From: an uncultured Alcanivoracaceae bacterium
Lineage (GTDB): Bacteria; Pseudomonadota; Gammaproteobacteria; Pseudomonadales; Alcanivoracaceae
Assembly (NCBI GenBank): GCA_937943665.1
Contig: CALEAR010000216.1
Coordinates: forward strand, 1-8,923
Reading direction: 5' to 3'
DNA length: 8,923 nt
Numbering within the stretch: position 1 is the first letter of the stretch; each line of letters begins with the position of its first letter. The notes below the pieces were generated by a model. It ran no database searches. It saw only the letters and a program-made list of their open reading frames with translations, and was not told where the DNA came from. The position numbers and the translations under genes are program-made. Of this stretch, positions 1 through 7,049 are shown one piece after another.

Positions 1-320
1 ATTTCTTCCTTCTCAAAGGCTTCTTCAAGCTCAGCCCAGATTTCTGCGCGCTTCGCTTTTTCGCGTGATAAGCGGGTTAAGCCCATGCCATCATCAATGG
101 CATCAACGGCTACTTCCACTTCATCGCCAACGGCTACTTCGAGTTCGCCGGCTTCATTTAAAAATTCATTACGATCAATAACGCCTTCAGATTTCAAACC
201 AGCGTTAACGGTTACCCAATCATTATCAATGGCAACCACGGTACCGGTAATAATGGAACCACGCGCTACATCGAGATCTTTTAAACTGGCTTCAAACAGT
301 TCGGCAAAGCTTTCGGTCAT
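1..320 (-). CDS. rpsA: 30S ribosomal protein S1, N-terminal part (runs off the left edge)
   Basis: S1 binds mRNA on the 30S subunit and helps load messages with weak or structured ribosome-binding sites. Only the first 106 codons are visible. They begin [13 protein letters not shown] and closely follow the E. coli S1 N-terminus as I remember it. Residues about 1-20 correspond to the segment that anchors S1 to the ribosome through S2. Residues about 21-87 form the first S1-type OB-fold repeat, with the landmarks [34 protein letters not shown] and LSREKAKR. The second repeat is just starting at the window edge. The ATG at 320 is the only start that fits the family. Upstream there is only a weak AGGT (330-333), 9 nt from the ATG. 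This agrees with E. coli rpsA, which lacks a strong Shine-Dalgarno sequence. The gene has its own long leader downstream of the cmk terminator. Confidence 0.97.
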   Translation of the reverse strand, partial: MTESFAELFEASLKDLDVARGSIITGTVVAIDNDWVTVNAGLKSEGVIDRNEFLNEAGELEVAVGDEVEVAVDAIDDGMGLTRLSREKAKRAEIWAELEEAFEKEE

Positions 321-341
321 GTGTTAAATACCTGTATTTTG

Positions 342-555
342 GATATATCGCCATATCAACCAGCAGATATGGTCAGCTCATATTAGGGTTGGCACCTGGC
401 CTTGCTGGTTTGCATTTGCGGCCAAAGTACGCCCTTCCGCTAAGCAATATTACGATTGCTTCCCACCGCTCACTGGCGTTGGATGTTATTAAGGATTTGG
501 TTAATAACGTGAAACTCCCACTTCACATTCAGAAAAGTTTACCTGTAAACTTTTC
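342..555 (-). promoter_or_regulatory. Structured rpsA 5' leader (chain of six inverted repeats)
   Basis: The stretch between rpsA and the cmk terminator holds no convincing gene but a nearly continuous series of inverted repeats. Read 5' to 3' on the minus strand they are: (A) 555-532, 11-bp arms; (B) 526-509, GTGAA/TTCAC around a purine-rich GTGGGAGT loop; (C) 508-485, GTTATTAA/TTAATAAC; (D) 479-429, outer ACGCC/GGCGT with an inner AAGCAAT/ATTGCTT stem (461-442); (E) 410-358, AACCAGCA/TGCTGGTT enclosing a small ATATG/CATAT stem; (F) 357-342, GATAT/ATATC. F ends 21 nt before the rpsA ATG. In E. coli, S1 represses its own translation by binding a folded rpsA leader made of successive hairpins. 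By analogy I infer an autoregulatory S1 leader here. The repeats are seen directly; the function is inference. Confidence 0.6.
532..555. repeat. Perfect palindrome, 11-bp arms with 2-bp centre
   Basis: The arms GAAAAGTTTAC (532-542) and GTAAACTTTTC (545-555) are exact reverse complements separated by only two bases. A 2-nt loop is too tight for a full RNA hairpin; the innermost pairs would open to give a loop of about 4 to 6 nt. The symmetry also suits a dimeric DNA-binding protein. It lies about 210 bp upstream of rpsA, inside the probable transcribed leader. A terminator role is unlikely because the stem is AT-rich and the T run is short. Confidence 0.7.
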
Positions 556-618
556 CCATGCCTGTGATGAATGAGCACTCGTTTTACCCGAATGCGGATC
601 TCCTCAATAAGGTGCGTG

Positions 619-647
619 AGGTTACCATCATTGCCCCTTAGCCTCAA
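619..647 (-). promoter_or_regulatory. Candidate rpsA promoter
   Basis: On the minus strand TTGAGG (647-642) is followed after 17 bp by TAACCT (624-619), preceded by TGG as in an extended -10 element. The bases after the -10 (CACGCACC) are GC-rich, like the discriminators of growth-rate-controlled promoters. An alternative -10, CATAAT at 655-650, sits in an AT-rich stretch but lacks a good -35. A promoter is expected somewhere here because a terminator separates cmk from rpsA, but the match is modest (4/6 and 3/6) and other positions are possible. Confidence 0.3.
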
Positions 648-650
648 GCA

Positions 651-675
651 TTATGGCGTTTTTATTTTGCCATAA
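651..675. repeat. Inverted repeat TTATGGC/GCCATAA just after the cmk terminator
   Basis: The 7-bp arms at 651-657 and 669-675 are perfect reverse complements with an 11-base AT-rich spacer. Read on the minus strand the repeat follows the T-run of the cmk terminator by only a few bases. It overlaps the alternative -10 CATAAT (655-650). It may be a secondary hairpin backing up termination, or an operator at a promoter. The sequence does not decide. Confidence 0.45.
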
Positions 676-680
676 AACAG

Positions 681-708
681 CAAAAAGCCCGCTTTTTTAG
701 CGGGCTTT
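681..708 (-). terminator. Intrinsic terminator after cmk
   Basis: On the minus strand AAAGCCCGCT (708-699) pairs perfectly with AGCGGGCTTT (693-684) across a 5-base A loop, giving a 10-bp GC-rich stem. A run of five T's (686-682), partly in the stem, is followed by GCTGTTTT. The hairpin starts 42 nt after the cmk stop. On the plus strand no comparable T-run follows, so it serves the minus-strand operon. It should end most transcripts from the serC-cmk operon before rpsA. Confidence 0.88.
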
Positions 709-750
709 AGGGTTTGCATTTAACGGCCAGAGGCCATGTTGATCCCGCAT

Positions 751-1440
751 TTATTGGTGCTTTGTTAGCCCCACATCAGCAGCCAACTGCATTAGGTGCG
801 CCACCACTTCTTCAATTCCCATGTGGGTGCTATCCACCACAAAGGCATCTTCGGCGGGTTTTAAAGGAGCCACAGCGCGCTGCATATCCCTTTCATCGCG
901 GGCTTGGATTTCCTCCACTAAGGTGGCTAAGTTCGCATCAAACCCTTTTTCTCGCATTTGATGAAAACGACGGCGCGCCCTTTCCTCAGCACTGGCGGTG
1001 AGGAAAATTTTCAATGGCGCCTGCGGGAACACCACTGTGCCCATATCACGGCCATCCGCCACTAACCCTGGCAGCTGGGCAAAATCTTGCTGCCGCTTCA
1101 GCAGCGCCTGGCGCACAGCAGGCAATACGGCCACCTGAGAGGCCAGTTCACCCACCCTTTCTTCCCGAATTTCACGGCTCACCTCGGCATCTTCAAGCCA
1201 CACATCCACGCCGCCTTGCTCGTTTTGCATAAACGTTACGGGTAATTGTTCCGCCAAGGGCAGTAACGCCACTTCCTCTTGCAAGGAAACCCCTTGTTGG
1301 TGAGCATAGAGCCCCAACACGCGATAGATGGCTCCTGAATCAAGCAAATGCCAACCCAATTGTTTTGCAAGGGCACCAGCAATTGTGCCCTTGCCTGAGG
1401 ACACAGGACCATCAATGGTGATCACAGGAACTTGGCTCAC
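751..1440 (-). CDS. cmk: Cytidylate kinase
   Basis: Phosphorylates CMP and dCMP to the diphosphates using ATP, in the cytoplasm, recycling CMP from RNA turnover. The 229-residue protein (E. coli 227) has the P-loop GPVSSGKGT at residues 11-19, the nucleotide-binding DSGAIYR at 34-40, DGRDMGT at 129-135, the arginine-rich [10 protein letters not shown] (150-159) near the lid, and [19 protein letters not shown] (181-199), which carries conserved substrate-binding arginines and aspartates. The chosen start is GTG at 1440, overlapping the aroA stop as GTGA (4 bp). AGAGGT at 1452-1447 lies 6 nt upstream, and the protein then begins (M)[11 protein letters not shown] as the family does. An in-frame ATG at 1518 would add 26 residues encoded inside aroA with no family counterpart. 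Last gene of the operon, followed by a strong terminator; intact. Confidence 0.96.
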   Translation of the reverse strand: MSQVPVITIDGPVSSGKGTIAGALAKQLGWHLLDSGAIYRVLGLYAHQQGVSLQEEVALLPLAEQLPVTFMQNEQGGVDVWLEDAEVSREIREERVGELASQVAVLPAVRQALLKRQQDFAQLPGLVADGRDMGTVVFPQAPLKIFLTASAEERARRRFHQMREKGFDANLATLVEEIQARDERDMQRAVAPLKPAEDAFVVDSTHMGIEEVVAHLMQLAADVGLTKHQ

Positions 1441-3680
1441 GAATGCACCTCTACGTTCAGCCCCACATGGTTGGCCAACTCCGCAAAACCCGGGAAAGAG
1501 GTGGCCACTGTGCCACACCCTCGAATGGTAATGGGGGCTGTGGCCCTTAGTGCCGCCACGGTAAAACTCATGGCAATGCGGTGATCATGATGGCTTTCCA
1601 CCTCGCCGCCGCCGTAGCTTTCTTGGCCCACAATGCGCAAGCCATCGGCAAAGGTCTCCACCTCCACACCAAACGAGGCCAAACCATCGGCCATCACTTG
1701 AATACGATCCGATTCTTTCACCCGCAATTCTTCCGCACCTGTTAGTACGGTTTCACCCTCTGCGGTGGCAGCGGCCACAAATAATACGGGGAATTCATCA
1801 ATGGCCAGAGGCACTAGCTCCTCCGGAATGCGAATGCCTTTCAGGGGTCGATAACGCACACGAATATCAGCCACGGGTTCACCGCCACTATCGCGCTCGT
1901 TCTCTAGAGTAATATCCGCTCCCATAAGCTTGAGAATATCAATAATACCTGTGCGCGTGGGGTTAATACCCACATGGCGCAAAGTAAGGTCAGAACCCGG
2001 TGCAATACAAGCTGCCACCATAAAGAAAGCCGCTGAGGAAATATCTGCTGGCACTTCAAGATCACAGGCCGTTAAGCGCCCACCACCGGTAATACGCACG
2101 CAATTGCCATCGCGCTCAACCGGATAACCAAAACCGGCCAACATACGTTCTGTGTGGTCACGGCTAGGGGCCGGCTCCACCACTTCGGTGATGCCTTCAG
2201 CATATAATCCCGCTAGCATAATGGCAGATTTTACCTGCGCCGAAGCCATGGGCATGGCGTAGCGAATAGCTTTTAAGGGCTGTCCACCATGAATATCCAC
2301 CGGTGGTGTACCATTGGTGGTATTAATCACAGCGCCCATTTCCCGTAGTGGTTTGGCCACACGCTCCATGGGGCGCTTGGTTAAGGATTCATCCCCCGTT
2401 AGCTGTGTGGTAAAGGCCTGCCCCGATAAGAGCCCCATTAATAACCGCATGGTGGTGCCAGAATTCCCCATGTATAAGCTGCGATGCGGGGCTTGCAATC
2501 CGTGTAACCCCACTCCATGTACCGTTACTCGCCCAGCATGGGGGCCCTCAATAACCACGCCCATATCACGGAAAGCCTGAATGGTGGCCAATGCATCTTC
2601 ACCTTCTAAAAAGCCCTCCACGCGGGTGGTGCCTTCTGCCAAGGCGCCAAGCATGATGGAACGGTGCGAGATGGACTTATCACCAGGCAGGCGCACTTCT
2701 CCTTGCACGGTACCGCCAGGGTTAACCACGTAAGTGGGATCAGCTTGAGGAGTTTGAGCTTCTTGGGACATGATGATTTCTTCCGAATTCGGTTGCACGG
2801 TGGAGTAAGCCGTATTAGCGCTCATGGCTAAAAAGTGGCGACGGGCTGAATTAGCACGGGTCATTATGCCCATGAGGGCCTCTGAATCCCCTTGGGCCAC
2901 CATGTGTCTAATTTGTGCTAGCCCCTCAGCAAATAAATCAGTGGCGGCGAGCACAGCGGCTTTATTTTCTAAAAAAATGTCATGCCACATGGTGGGATCG
3001 CTTGAAGCGATACGCGTGAAATCACGGAACCCACCCGCAGCATAACGAAAGATTTCCATGGAATCCCCTTGGCGCGCCAAGGTATCCACCAAAGAAAAGG
3101 CAATTAAATGCGGCAAATGACTGGTTTCAGCAAGCACCTTATCGTGCTCTTCCGCGCTCATGCACAATACCTCAGCCCCTAAGGCTTGCCACAACGCTGT
3201 GATTTTTTGGGTAGCCTCGGGCAAGGTGTCTGCCGTGGGGGTTAAGATTACCCGATGCTTTTCATACAAATTAGCATCGGCAGCCGCTACCCCGCTTTTT
3301 TCTTTACCCGCAATGGGGTGGCCGGGCACCACTTGAGGCAAAAACTCTGCAAGGGCTTGTTGTGCGGCTTGAATCACATTGCCTTTAACACTGCCACCAT
3401 CGGTAATAATGGTGTTAGGACCAAGGCCTGGCTTCATGGCGCGAAAAACAGCTTCCATGGCTGATACCGGCACCGATACAAATACCACATCAGCGCCTTG
3501 CACCACGGCGGCCAAATCGCTACCGCCACCATCAATGTGGCCTAAGGCCAGCCCCTGCTGCAGGGTGCGCTGCGAGCGCACACCGGCCACCACCTCTTTG
3601 GCCAGGCCCCGTTGTTTAATGGCAGCGGCAAAGGAACCTCCAATAAGCCCCAAGCCCACCACAGCCACTTTGTTAAACAT
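1437..3680 (-). CDS. tyrA-aroA: Fused prephenate dehydrogenase / EPSP synthase (TyrA-AroA)
   Basis: One 747-residue frame joins two enzymes. Residues 1 to about 292 are prephenate (cyclohexadienyl) dehydrogenase, which oxidatively decarboxylates prephenate to 4-hydroxyphenylpyruvate: GLGLIGGS (9-16) binds NAD(P), and HPIAG (121-125) and SHLPH (187-191) hold active-site histidines. Residues about 293-318 are a linker. The rest is 3-phosphoshikimate 1-carboxyvinyltransferase: [10 protein letters not shown] (331-340), GNSGTTMR (405-412), SAQVK (480-484), RDHTE (507-511), NPTR (573-576), DEFP (628-631), KESDRI (655-660) and HHDHRIAM (697-704). These four-motif signatures are of the class II EPSP synthase type, unlike E. 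coli AroA. The same fusion is known in Pseudomonas. The ATG at 3680 shares one base with the hisC stop (TAATG), so translation is probably coupled. Arg35 sits near where NAD-preferring enzymes often carry an acidic residue, so cofactor preference is open. An internal start may also give free AroA (see 2769-2784). Confidence 0.96.
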   Translation of the reverse strand: MFNKVAVVGLGLIGGSFAAAIKQRGLAKEVVAGVRSQRTLQQGLALGHIDGGGSDLAAVVQGADVVFVSVPVSAMEAVFRAMKPGLGPNTIITDGGSVKGNVIQAAQQALAEFLPQVVPGHPIAGKEKSGVAAADANLYEKHRVILTPTADTLPEATQKITALWQALGAEVLCMSAEEHDKVLAETSHLPHLIAFSLVDTLARQGDSMEIFRYAAGGFRDFTRIASSDPTMWHDIFLENKAAVLAATDLFAEGLAQIRHMVAQGDSEALMGIMTRANSARRHFLAMSANTAYSTVQPNSEEIIMSQEAQTPQADPTYVVNPGGTVQGEVRLPGDKSISHRSIMLGALAEGTTRVEGFLEGEDALATIQAFRDMGVVIEGPHAGRVTVHGVGLHGLQAPHRSLYMGNSGTTMRLLMGLLSGQAFTTQLTGDESLTKRPMERVAKPLREMGAVINTTNGTPPVDIHGGQPLKAIRYAMPMASAQVKSAIMLAGLYAEGITEVVEPAPSRDHTERMLAGFGYPVERDGNCVRITGGGRLTACDLEVPADISSAAFFMVAACIAPGSDLTLRHVGINPTRTGIIDILKLMGADITLENERDSGGEPVADIRVRYRPLKGIRIPEELVPLAIDEFPVLFVAAATAEGETVLTGAEELRVKESDRIQVMADGLASFGVEVETFADGLRIVGQESYGGGEVESHHDHRIAMSFTVAALRATAPITIRGCGTVATSFPGFAELANHVGLNVEVHS
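2769..2784 (-). promoter_or_regulatory. Possible internal ribosome-binding site and ATG for free AroA
   Basis: In the linker between the TyrA and AroA domains, GGAAG (2784-2780) lies 8 nt before an in-frame ATG (2771-2769, codon 304). Initiation here would give a 444-residue protein beginning MSQEAQTPQ, about the length of a stand-alone EPSP synthase with a short N-terminal extension. The motif and spacing are seen; use as a start is inference. It may be a relic of the time when aroA was a separate gene. Confidence 0.4.
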
Positions 3681-4780
3681 TAAGCAAGCACCTTTTTTAA
3701 GGCCTCAAGGAAACGTTGGTTTTCCTCAGGTAAGCCAATGGAAACCCGCAAATGTTCGGGCAAGCCGTATCCGGCTAAGGGCCGCACAATCACTCCTTCA
3801 CGCAACAGCGCCTCATAAACGGGAGCAGCCTCGCGGCCACAGTGGAAGGCAATAAAGTTAGTCACCGAAGGAATCACCTCGAGCCCCAACGCTTCAAGCC
3901 CTTGGCTCACCTGCGTTAACCCCTCACGGTTTAAACGGCGGTTTTCCTGTACATAGGCTTCATCCTCTAACGCAGCTTCCGCCGCTGCCAAGGCCACACT
4001 GTTGCAGTTGAAGGGATGGCGTACACGATTAAGCACATTGGCTATCTCTGGGCTAGATACCGCATACCCCACGCGCAAGCCTGAAAGGCCGTACATTTTA
4101 GAAAAGGTACGCGCCACAATGAGGTTAGGATAATGGGCCAAGCGAGCTAAGCCATCGGGGAAATCCGCTTCTTCCACATACTCAAAATAGGCTTCATCCA
4201 ACACCACTAAAATATGGGAAGGTACCTGAGCCAAAAAGGCATCCAAGGCTTGAGCGGTAAGCCAAGTACCTGTGGGGTTGTTGGGGTTTGCCACACAAAT
4301 AATACGCGTTTTATCGGTGATGGCTGCTAGCATGGCGGCTAAATCGTGGCCGTAATCCTTCGCTGGCACCGCCACTGGCTTAGCATTACAGGACAAAGCA
4401 GAAATGGGGTACACGGCAAAGGCGTATTGGCTGAAAATCAGTTCATCACCTGGTTTTAGCCAACAACGGGCCACAAGATCCAACACATCGTTGGAGCCAT
4501 TCCCTAGGGTGATTTGCTCCACTTGAATGCCAAGCTTTCTAGCCAAAGCGGCTTTTAATCGGTGGCCAGAGCCATCAGGGTAACGATGTAGCTCTAATAG
4601 GGCCTCTTGCGCTGCACGCAAGGCCTTGGGGGACGGGCCAAGGGGGCTTTCGTTGCTGGCGAGCTTAATAATATCTGTAATGCCCAGTTCACGCTCTAAT
4701 TCCTCAATGGGCTTACCTGGCTCATAGGGCTTAAGGGTTTGCACCCCTTCATTTGCCAGAGCAATAAAATCCTGTGCCAT
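3680..4780 (-). CDS. hisC: Histidinol-phosphate aminotransferase (HisC2-type)
   Basis: A PLP-dependent class I/II aminotransferase of 366 residues. Its family converts imidazole-acetol phosphate and glutamate to histidinol phosphate, and several members also transaminate phenylpyruvate and 4-hydroxyphenylpyruvate. Visible landmarks are KLASNESPLGPSP (39-51), the ring-contacting ANPNNPTG (164-171), DEAYFEY (195-201), the Schiff-base lysine K228 in TFSKMYGLSGLRVGY (225-239) with the phosphate-binding R236, and the substrate-carboxylate arginine R345 in LRVSIG (344-349). The ATG at 4780 is preceded by GGAGT (4790-4786) at good spacing. It lies 26 nt after pheA and touches tyrA-aroA by one base. 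The other histidine genes are not adjacent, and it sits between pheA and tyrA. I therefore infer a role in the last step of phenylalanine and tyrosine synthesis, possibly alongside histidine. Substrate choice cannot be read from sequence alone. Confidence 0.93.
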   Translation of the reverse strand: MAQDFIALANEGVQTLKPYEPGKPIEELERELGITDIIKLASNESPLGPSPKALRAAQEALLELHRYPDGSGHRLKAALARKLGIQVEQITLGNGSNDVLDLVARCWLKPGDELIFSQYAFAVYPISALSCNAKPVAVPAKDYGHDLAAMLAAITDKTRIICVANPNNPTGTWLTAQALDAFLAQVPSHILVVLDEAYFEYVEEADFPDGLARLAHYPNLIVARTFSKMYGLSGLRVGYAVSSPEIANVLNRVRHPFNCNSVALAAAEAALEDEAYVQENRRLNREGLTQVSQGLEALGLEVIPSVTNFIAFHCGREAAPVYEALLREGVIVRPLAGYGLPEHLRVSIGLPEENQRFLEALKKVLA

Positions 4781-4806
4781 GATTTACTCCAAAGGCCAAT
4801 GCGAGT

Positions 4807-5889
4807 TTAAATTTCCGCCACGGGGTAGGAGCCCAGAATACGCACATCCAGTGCCTGCTCCGCTAAGGTACGAATCACCTGTGCAAGGGGTTCATCCTGT
4901 TGGTGGCCAAGGCAATCAATGAAAAACACATAGCTCCAATTGCCGCTGCGGGAGGGGCGAGATTCCACCCGTGTTAAATCCACGCCTAAATCATTAAAGG
5001 GCTTTAACACGTGGTATAAGGCGCCGGGCTGGTTTTTCATGCGCACTAACATGCTGGTTTTATCTTTGCCAGAGGGCGCCACATCTTCACGGCCAATAAT
5101 AATAAAGCGCGTGGTGTTATCGGGCCTGTCCTCAATTTTCTCACGCATGATGTCTAGACCATACAACTCCGCCGCCATTTCGCCGGCAATGGCCACGGCG
5201 TTCCACTCATCACGCAACCGCTTGGCAGCCTCGCCATTAGAGCTCACCGCCACCCGCTCAAGGTGTGGCATGTGGGCATCTAACCATTTACGACATTGGG
5301 CAAAGGTTTGTTGATGGGCATACACGCGGGTAATGCTATCTTCTCGGGTTTGCGGCCCCTTTAATAGATGGTGATGAATACGCAGATCCACGTCACCGCA
5401 AATCTTTAGGGAGGTATCCATAAAGCTATCAAGGGTGTGGTTCACCACCCCTTCGGTGGAGTTTTCCACGGGTACCACGCCATAATTCACTGCCCCTGAG
5501 GCCACTTCCCTAAACACATCATCAATAGTGCCCAAGGAAAGGGTGCTCACCGCTTGGCCGAAATGCTTAAGGGCCGCTTGCTGTGTGAAGGTCCCCTCGG
5601 GGCCAAGATAAGCCACCTTCATGGGCTCCTCTAAGGCCAAGCAGGCGGACATCACTTCACGAAATAAACGAGCGATAGTTTCATCATCCAAGGGGCCTTG
5701 GTTTTGGCTTTTCACCTTGCGCAGCACCTGAGCTTCCCGCTCGGGGCGAAAGAACACGGCGTTAGGATCCGTCTCTTTAACTTTCCCCACTTCCAACGCC
5801 ACAGAGGCACGCTGGTTCAGGAGTTCAAGGAGCTTTTCATCAATGGAATCTATTTGTTGGCGCAATTGCGCTAAATCTGAATCAGCCAT
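4807..5889 (-). CDS. pheA: Bifunctional chorismate mutase / prephenate dehydratase (P-protein)
   Basis: Converts chorismate to prephenate and then to phenylpyruvate, the committed branch to phenylalanine. In 360 residues the order is: an AroQ-type chorismate mutase helix domain (1 to about 88, with LRQQIDSIDEKLLELLNQR at 9-27), a prephenate dehydratase domain (about 90-268, with GPEGTF at 96-101, VPVENSTEG at 139-147 and the catalytic NTTRF at 258-262), and an ACT regulatory domain (about 277-355). The ACT domain keeps GAL (289-291) and ESRP (309-312), the phenylalanine-binding motifs of the E. coli enzyme, so feedback inhibition by phenylalanine is likely. The ATG at 5889 overlaps serC by 8 bp and gives the expected N-terminus. 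Its only purine-rich upstream site, AAGGA (5908-5904), is 14 nt away, so reinitiation coupled to serC is probable. An in-frame TTG at 5901 would add four residues but is too close to that site. Confidence 0.96.
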   Translation of the reverse strand: MADSDLAQLRQQIDSIDEKLLELLNQRASVALEVGKVKETDPNAVFFRPEREAQVLRKVKSQNQGPLDDETIARLFREVMSACLALEEPMKVAYLGPEGTFTQQAALKHFGQAVSTLSLGTIDDVFREVASGAVNYGVVPVENSTEGVVNHTLDSFMDTSLKICGDVDLRIHHHLLKGPQTREDSITRVYAHQQTFAQCRKWLDAHMPHLERVAVSSNGEAAKRLRDEWNAVAIAGEMAAELYGLDIMREKIEDRPDNTTRFIIIGREDVAPSGKDKTSMLVRMKNQPGALYHVLKPFNDLGVDLTRVESRPSRSGNWSYVFFIDCLGHQQDEPLAQVIRTLAEQALDVRILGSYPVAEI

Positions 5890-6961
5890 GTTGTTGAGCA
5901 AAATCCTTCATGTAATCAATCAGTGCATCCACCGCAGCTTCAGGTACAGCGTTATAAATACTCGCGCGCATTCCCCCCACAGAACGATGCCCCTTAAGGT
6001 TAAGCAGACGAGCCTCTTCTGCACCGGCAAGAAAAGCAGCATCGAGTTGGCTATCGGCCAACACAAAGGGCACATTCATGCGACTACGGAAGCGTGGCTC
6101 AATGGGGTTGCTATAAAAGCCGCTATTATCAATATAATCGTACAATTTTTGCGCCTTGCGCTGATTCAATGCCGCCATGGCAGATAAACCACCCTGCTTC
6201 TTCAGCCACTGAAATACCAGCCCCGCTAAATACCAAGAATAGGTGGGTGGGGTATGGTACATGGAGCCGTGTTTAGCATGCACACTGTAATCTAATAAGG
6301 TGGGGGTGTGCTCTTGGGCTTTGCCGAGTAAATCCTTGCGGATAATCACCAAGGTGAGCCCTGCAGGGCCAATATTCTTCTGGGCACCGGCATAAATCAC
6401 ACCAAAGCGTTCCACTGCCAACGGTTCGGAAAGAATGCTTGAGGAGAAATCCGCCACAAGGGGCACATCCATCTCAGGAATAAAATCAAACTCCAAGCCA
6501 CCAATGGTTTCGTTGGGCGTGTAGTGCAAATAAGAGGTATTAGAGGCCAAGGCTTCCCAGGTTTCTTGCAGGGGAATGGTGCGCCCTTTGTTTTCCACAT
6601 TACTGGCTACCACCTGCACTTTGCCATAGCGCCCAGCCTCTGCAATGGCTTTAGCAGACCACTGTCCTGTGTTCACATAGGCGGCACTCCCTTCCCCCAT
6701 AAGGTTAAGGGGCACCATACTGAACTGTAAGCTCGCTCCTCCTTGTAAAAAGAGCACGGCATAATCATCGCTAATATTCAGTAATTCACGTAAATCTTGC
6801 TCTGCCTGATGCGCAATTTCTGCATATTCATTGGAACGGTGGCTCATCTCCATTACCGATAGGCCACGACCTTGGTAATCCAACATTTCTTGAGCGGCTT
6901 GCTCTAATACTTCCGTGGGCAAGCTTGCTGGGCCTGCGCAAAAGTTATAGGCACGGGTCAT
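5882..6961 (-). CDS. serC: Phosphoserine aminotransferase
   Basis: PLP enzyme that transfers the amino group of glutamate to 3-phosphohydroxypyruvate, making phosphoserine. In pyridoxal phosphate synthesis it also acts on 3-hydroxy-4-phosphohydroxybutanoate-derived keto acid (the PdxF role). The 359 residues match the family length (E. coli 362). Landmarks are NFCAGPASLP (6-15), MSHRS (39-43) with a substrate-phosphate-binding His-Arg pair, GGAS (74-77) at the cofactor phosphate, TPNETIGG (148-155), DFSSS (171-175), the Schiff-base lysine K195 in AGAQKNIGPAG (191-201), and GHRSVGGMRASIYNA (324-338). The ATG at 6961 has AGGTGA (6974-6969) 7 nt upstream. It is the first gene of the tight operon, 88 nt after gyrA, and its stop overlaps the pheA start. 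Confidence 0.97.
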   Translation of the reverse strand: MTRAYNFCAGPASLPTEVLEQAAQEMLDYQGRGLSVMEMSHRSNEYAEIAHQAEQDLRELLNISDDYAVLFLQGGASLQFSMVPLNLMGEGSAAYVNTGQWSAKAIAEAGRYGKVQVVASNVENKGRTIPLQETWEALASNTSYLHYTPNETIGGLEFDFIPEMDVPLVADFSSSILSEPLAVERFGVIYAGAQKNIGPAGLTLVIIRKDLLGKAQEHTPTLLDYSVHAKHGSMYHTPPTYSWYLAGLVFQWLKKQGGLSAMAALNQRKAQKLYDYIDNSGFYSNPIEPRFRSRMNVPFVLADSQLDAAFLAGAEEARLLNLKGHRSVGGMRASIYNAVPEAAVDALIDYMKDFAQQHG

Positions 6962-6993
6962 GTATATTTCACCTGTTTCTGTTCATTCCCACA

Positions 6994-7009
6994 GGCCGGC
7001 TAACCGGCC
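6994..7009. repeat. GC-rich hairpin upstream of serC (GGCCGG/CCGGCC)
   Basis: A perfect 6-bp stem with a 4-base loop (GGCCGG 6994-6999, CCGGCC 7004-7009) in the gyrA-serC gap. No T-run follows on the minus strand (TGTGGG follows), so it is not a classical terminator. It ends 20 nt before the serC ribosome-binding site and may slow polymerase, protect a processed 5' end or modulate serC translation. Confidence 0.5.
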
Positions 7010-7024
7010 GCATCTTTATTGCAC

Positions 7025-7044
7025 TGGCGCCTCGCAAGGCGCCA
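7025..7044 (-). terminator. Hairpin just after gyrA (weak or partial terminator)
   Basis: TGGCGCC (7025-7031) and GGCGCCA (7038-7044) form a perfect 7-bp GC-rich stem with a 6-base loop, starting 5 nt after the gyrA stop on the minus strand. The following bases (GTGCAATAAAG) lack the T-run needed for efficient intrinsic termination. I infer an mRNA 3'-end stabilising hairpin, or partial termination allowing read-through into serC. Confidence 0.4.
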
Positions 7045-7049
7045 AACCG

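Noticed and set aside
532..555. The palindrome as an intrinsic terminator
   Set aside because: AT-rich stem, only four T's on either side and a 2-base centre; it does not fit the terminator pattern seen at 681-708.
389..574. 61-codon plus-strand frame in the rpsA leader region
   Set aside because: It starts at a TTG without a ribosome-binding site, shows no recognisable family and runs through the inverted repeats on the opposite strand to all other genes.
1441..1518. N-terminal extension of cmk to an upstream ATG at 1518
   Set aside because: The added 26 residues are encoded within the conserved AroA C-terminus and do not resemble cytidylate kinase; the GTG at 1440 has a good ribosome-binding site.
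1437..3680. Frameshift or assembly error joining tyrA and aroA
   Set aside because: The frame is open throughout with a sensible linker, and the same fusion is established in Pseudomonas relatives.
3379..3855. 158-codon plus-strand frame opposite the hisC/tyrA junction
   Set aside because: Antisense shadow of two well-supported genes; low-complexity Ala/Pro/Thr composition and no family resemblance.
6397..6600. 67-codon minus-strand frame inside serC
   Set aside because: Out-of-frame shadow within an intact serC, with no evidence of its own start signals.
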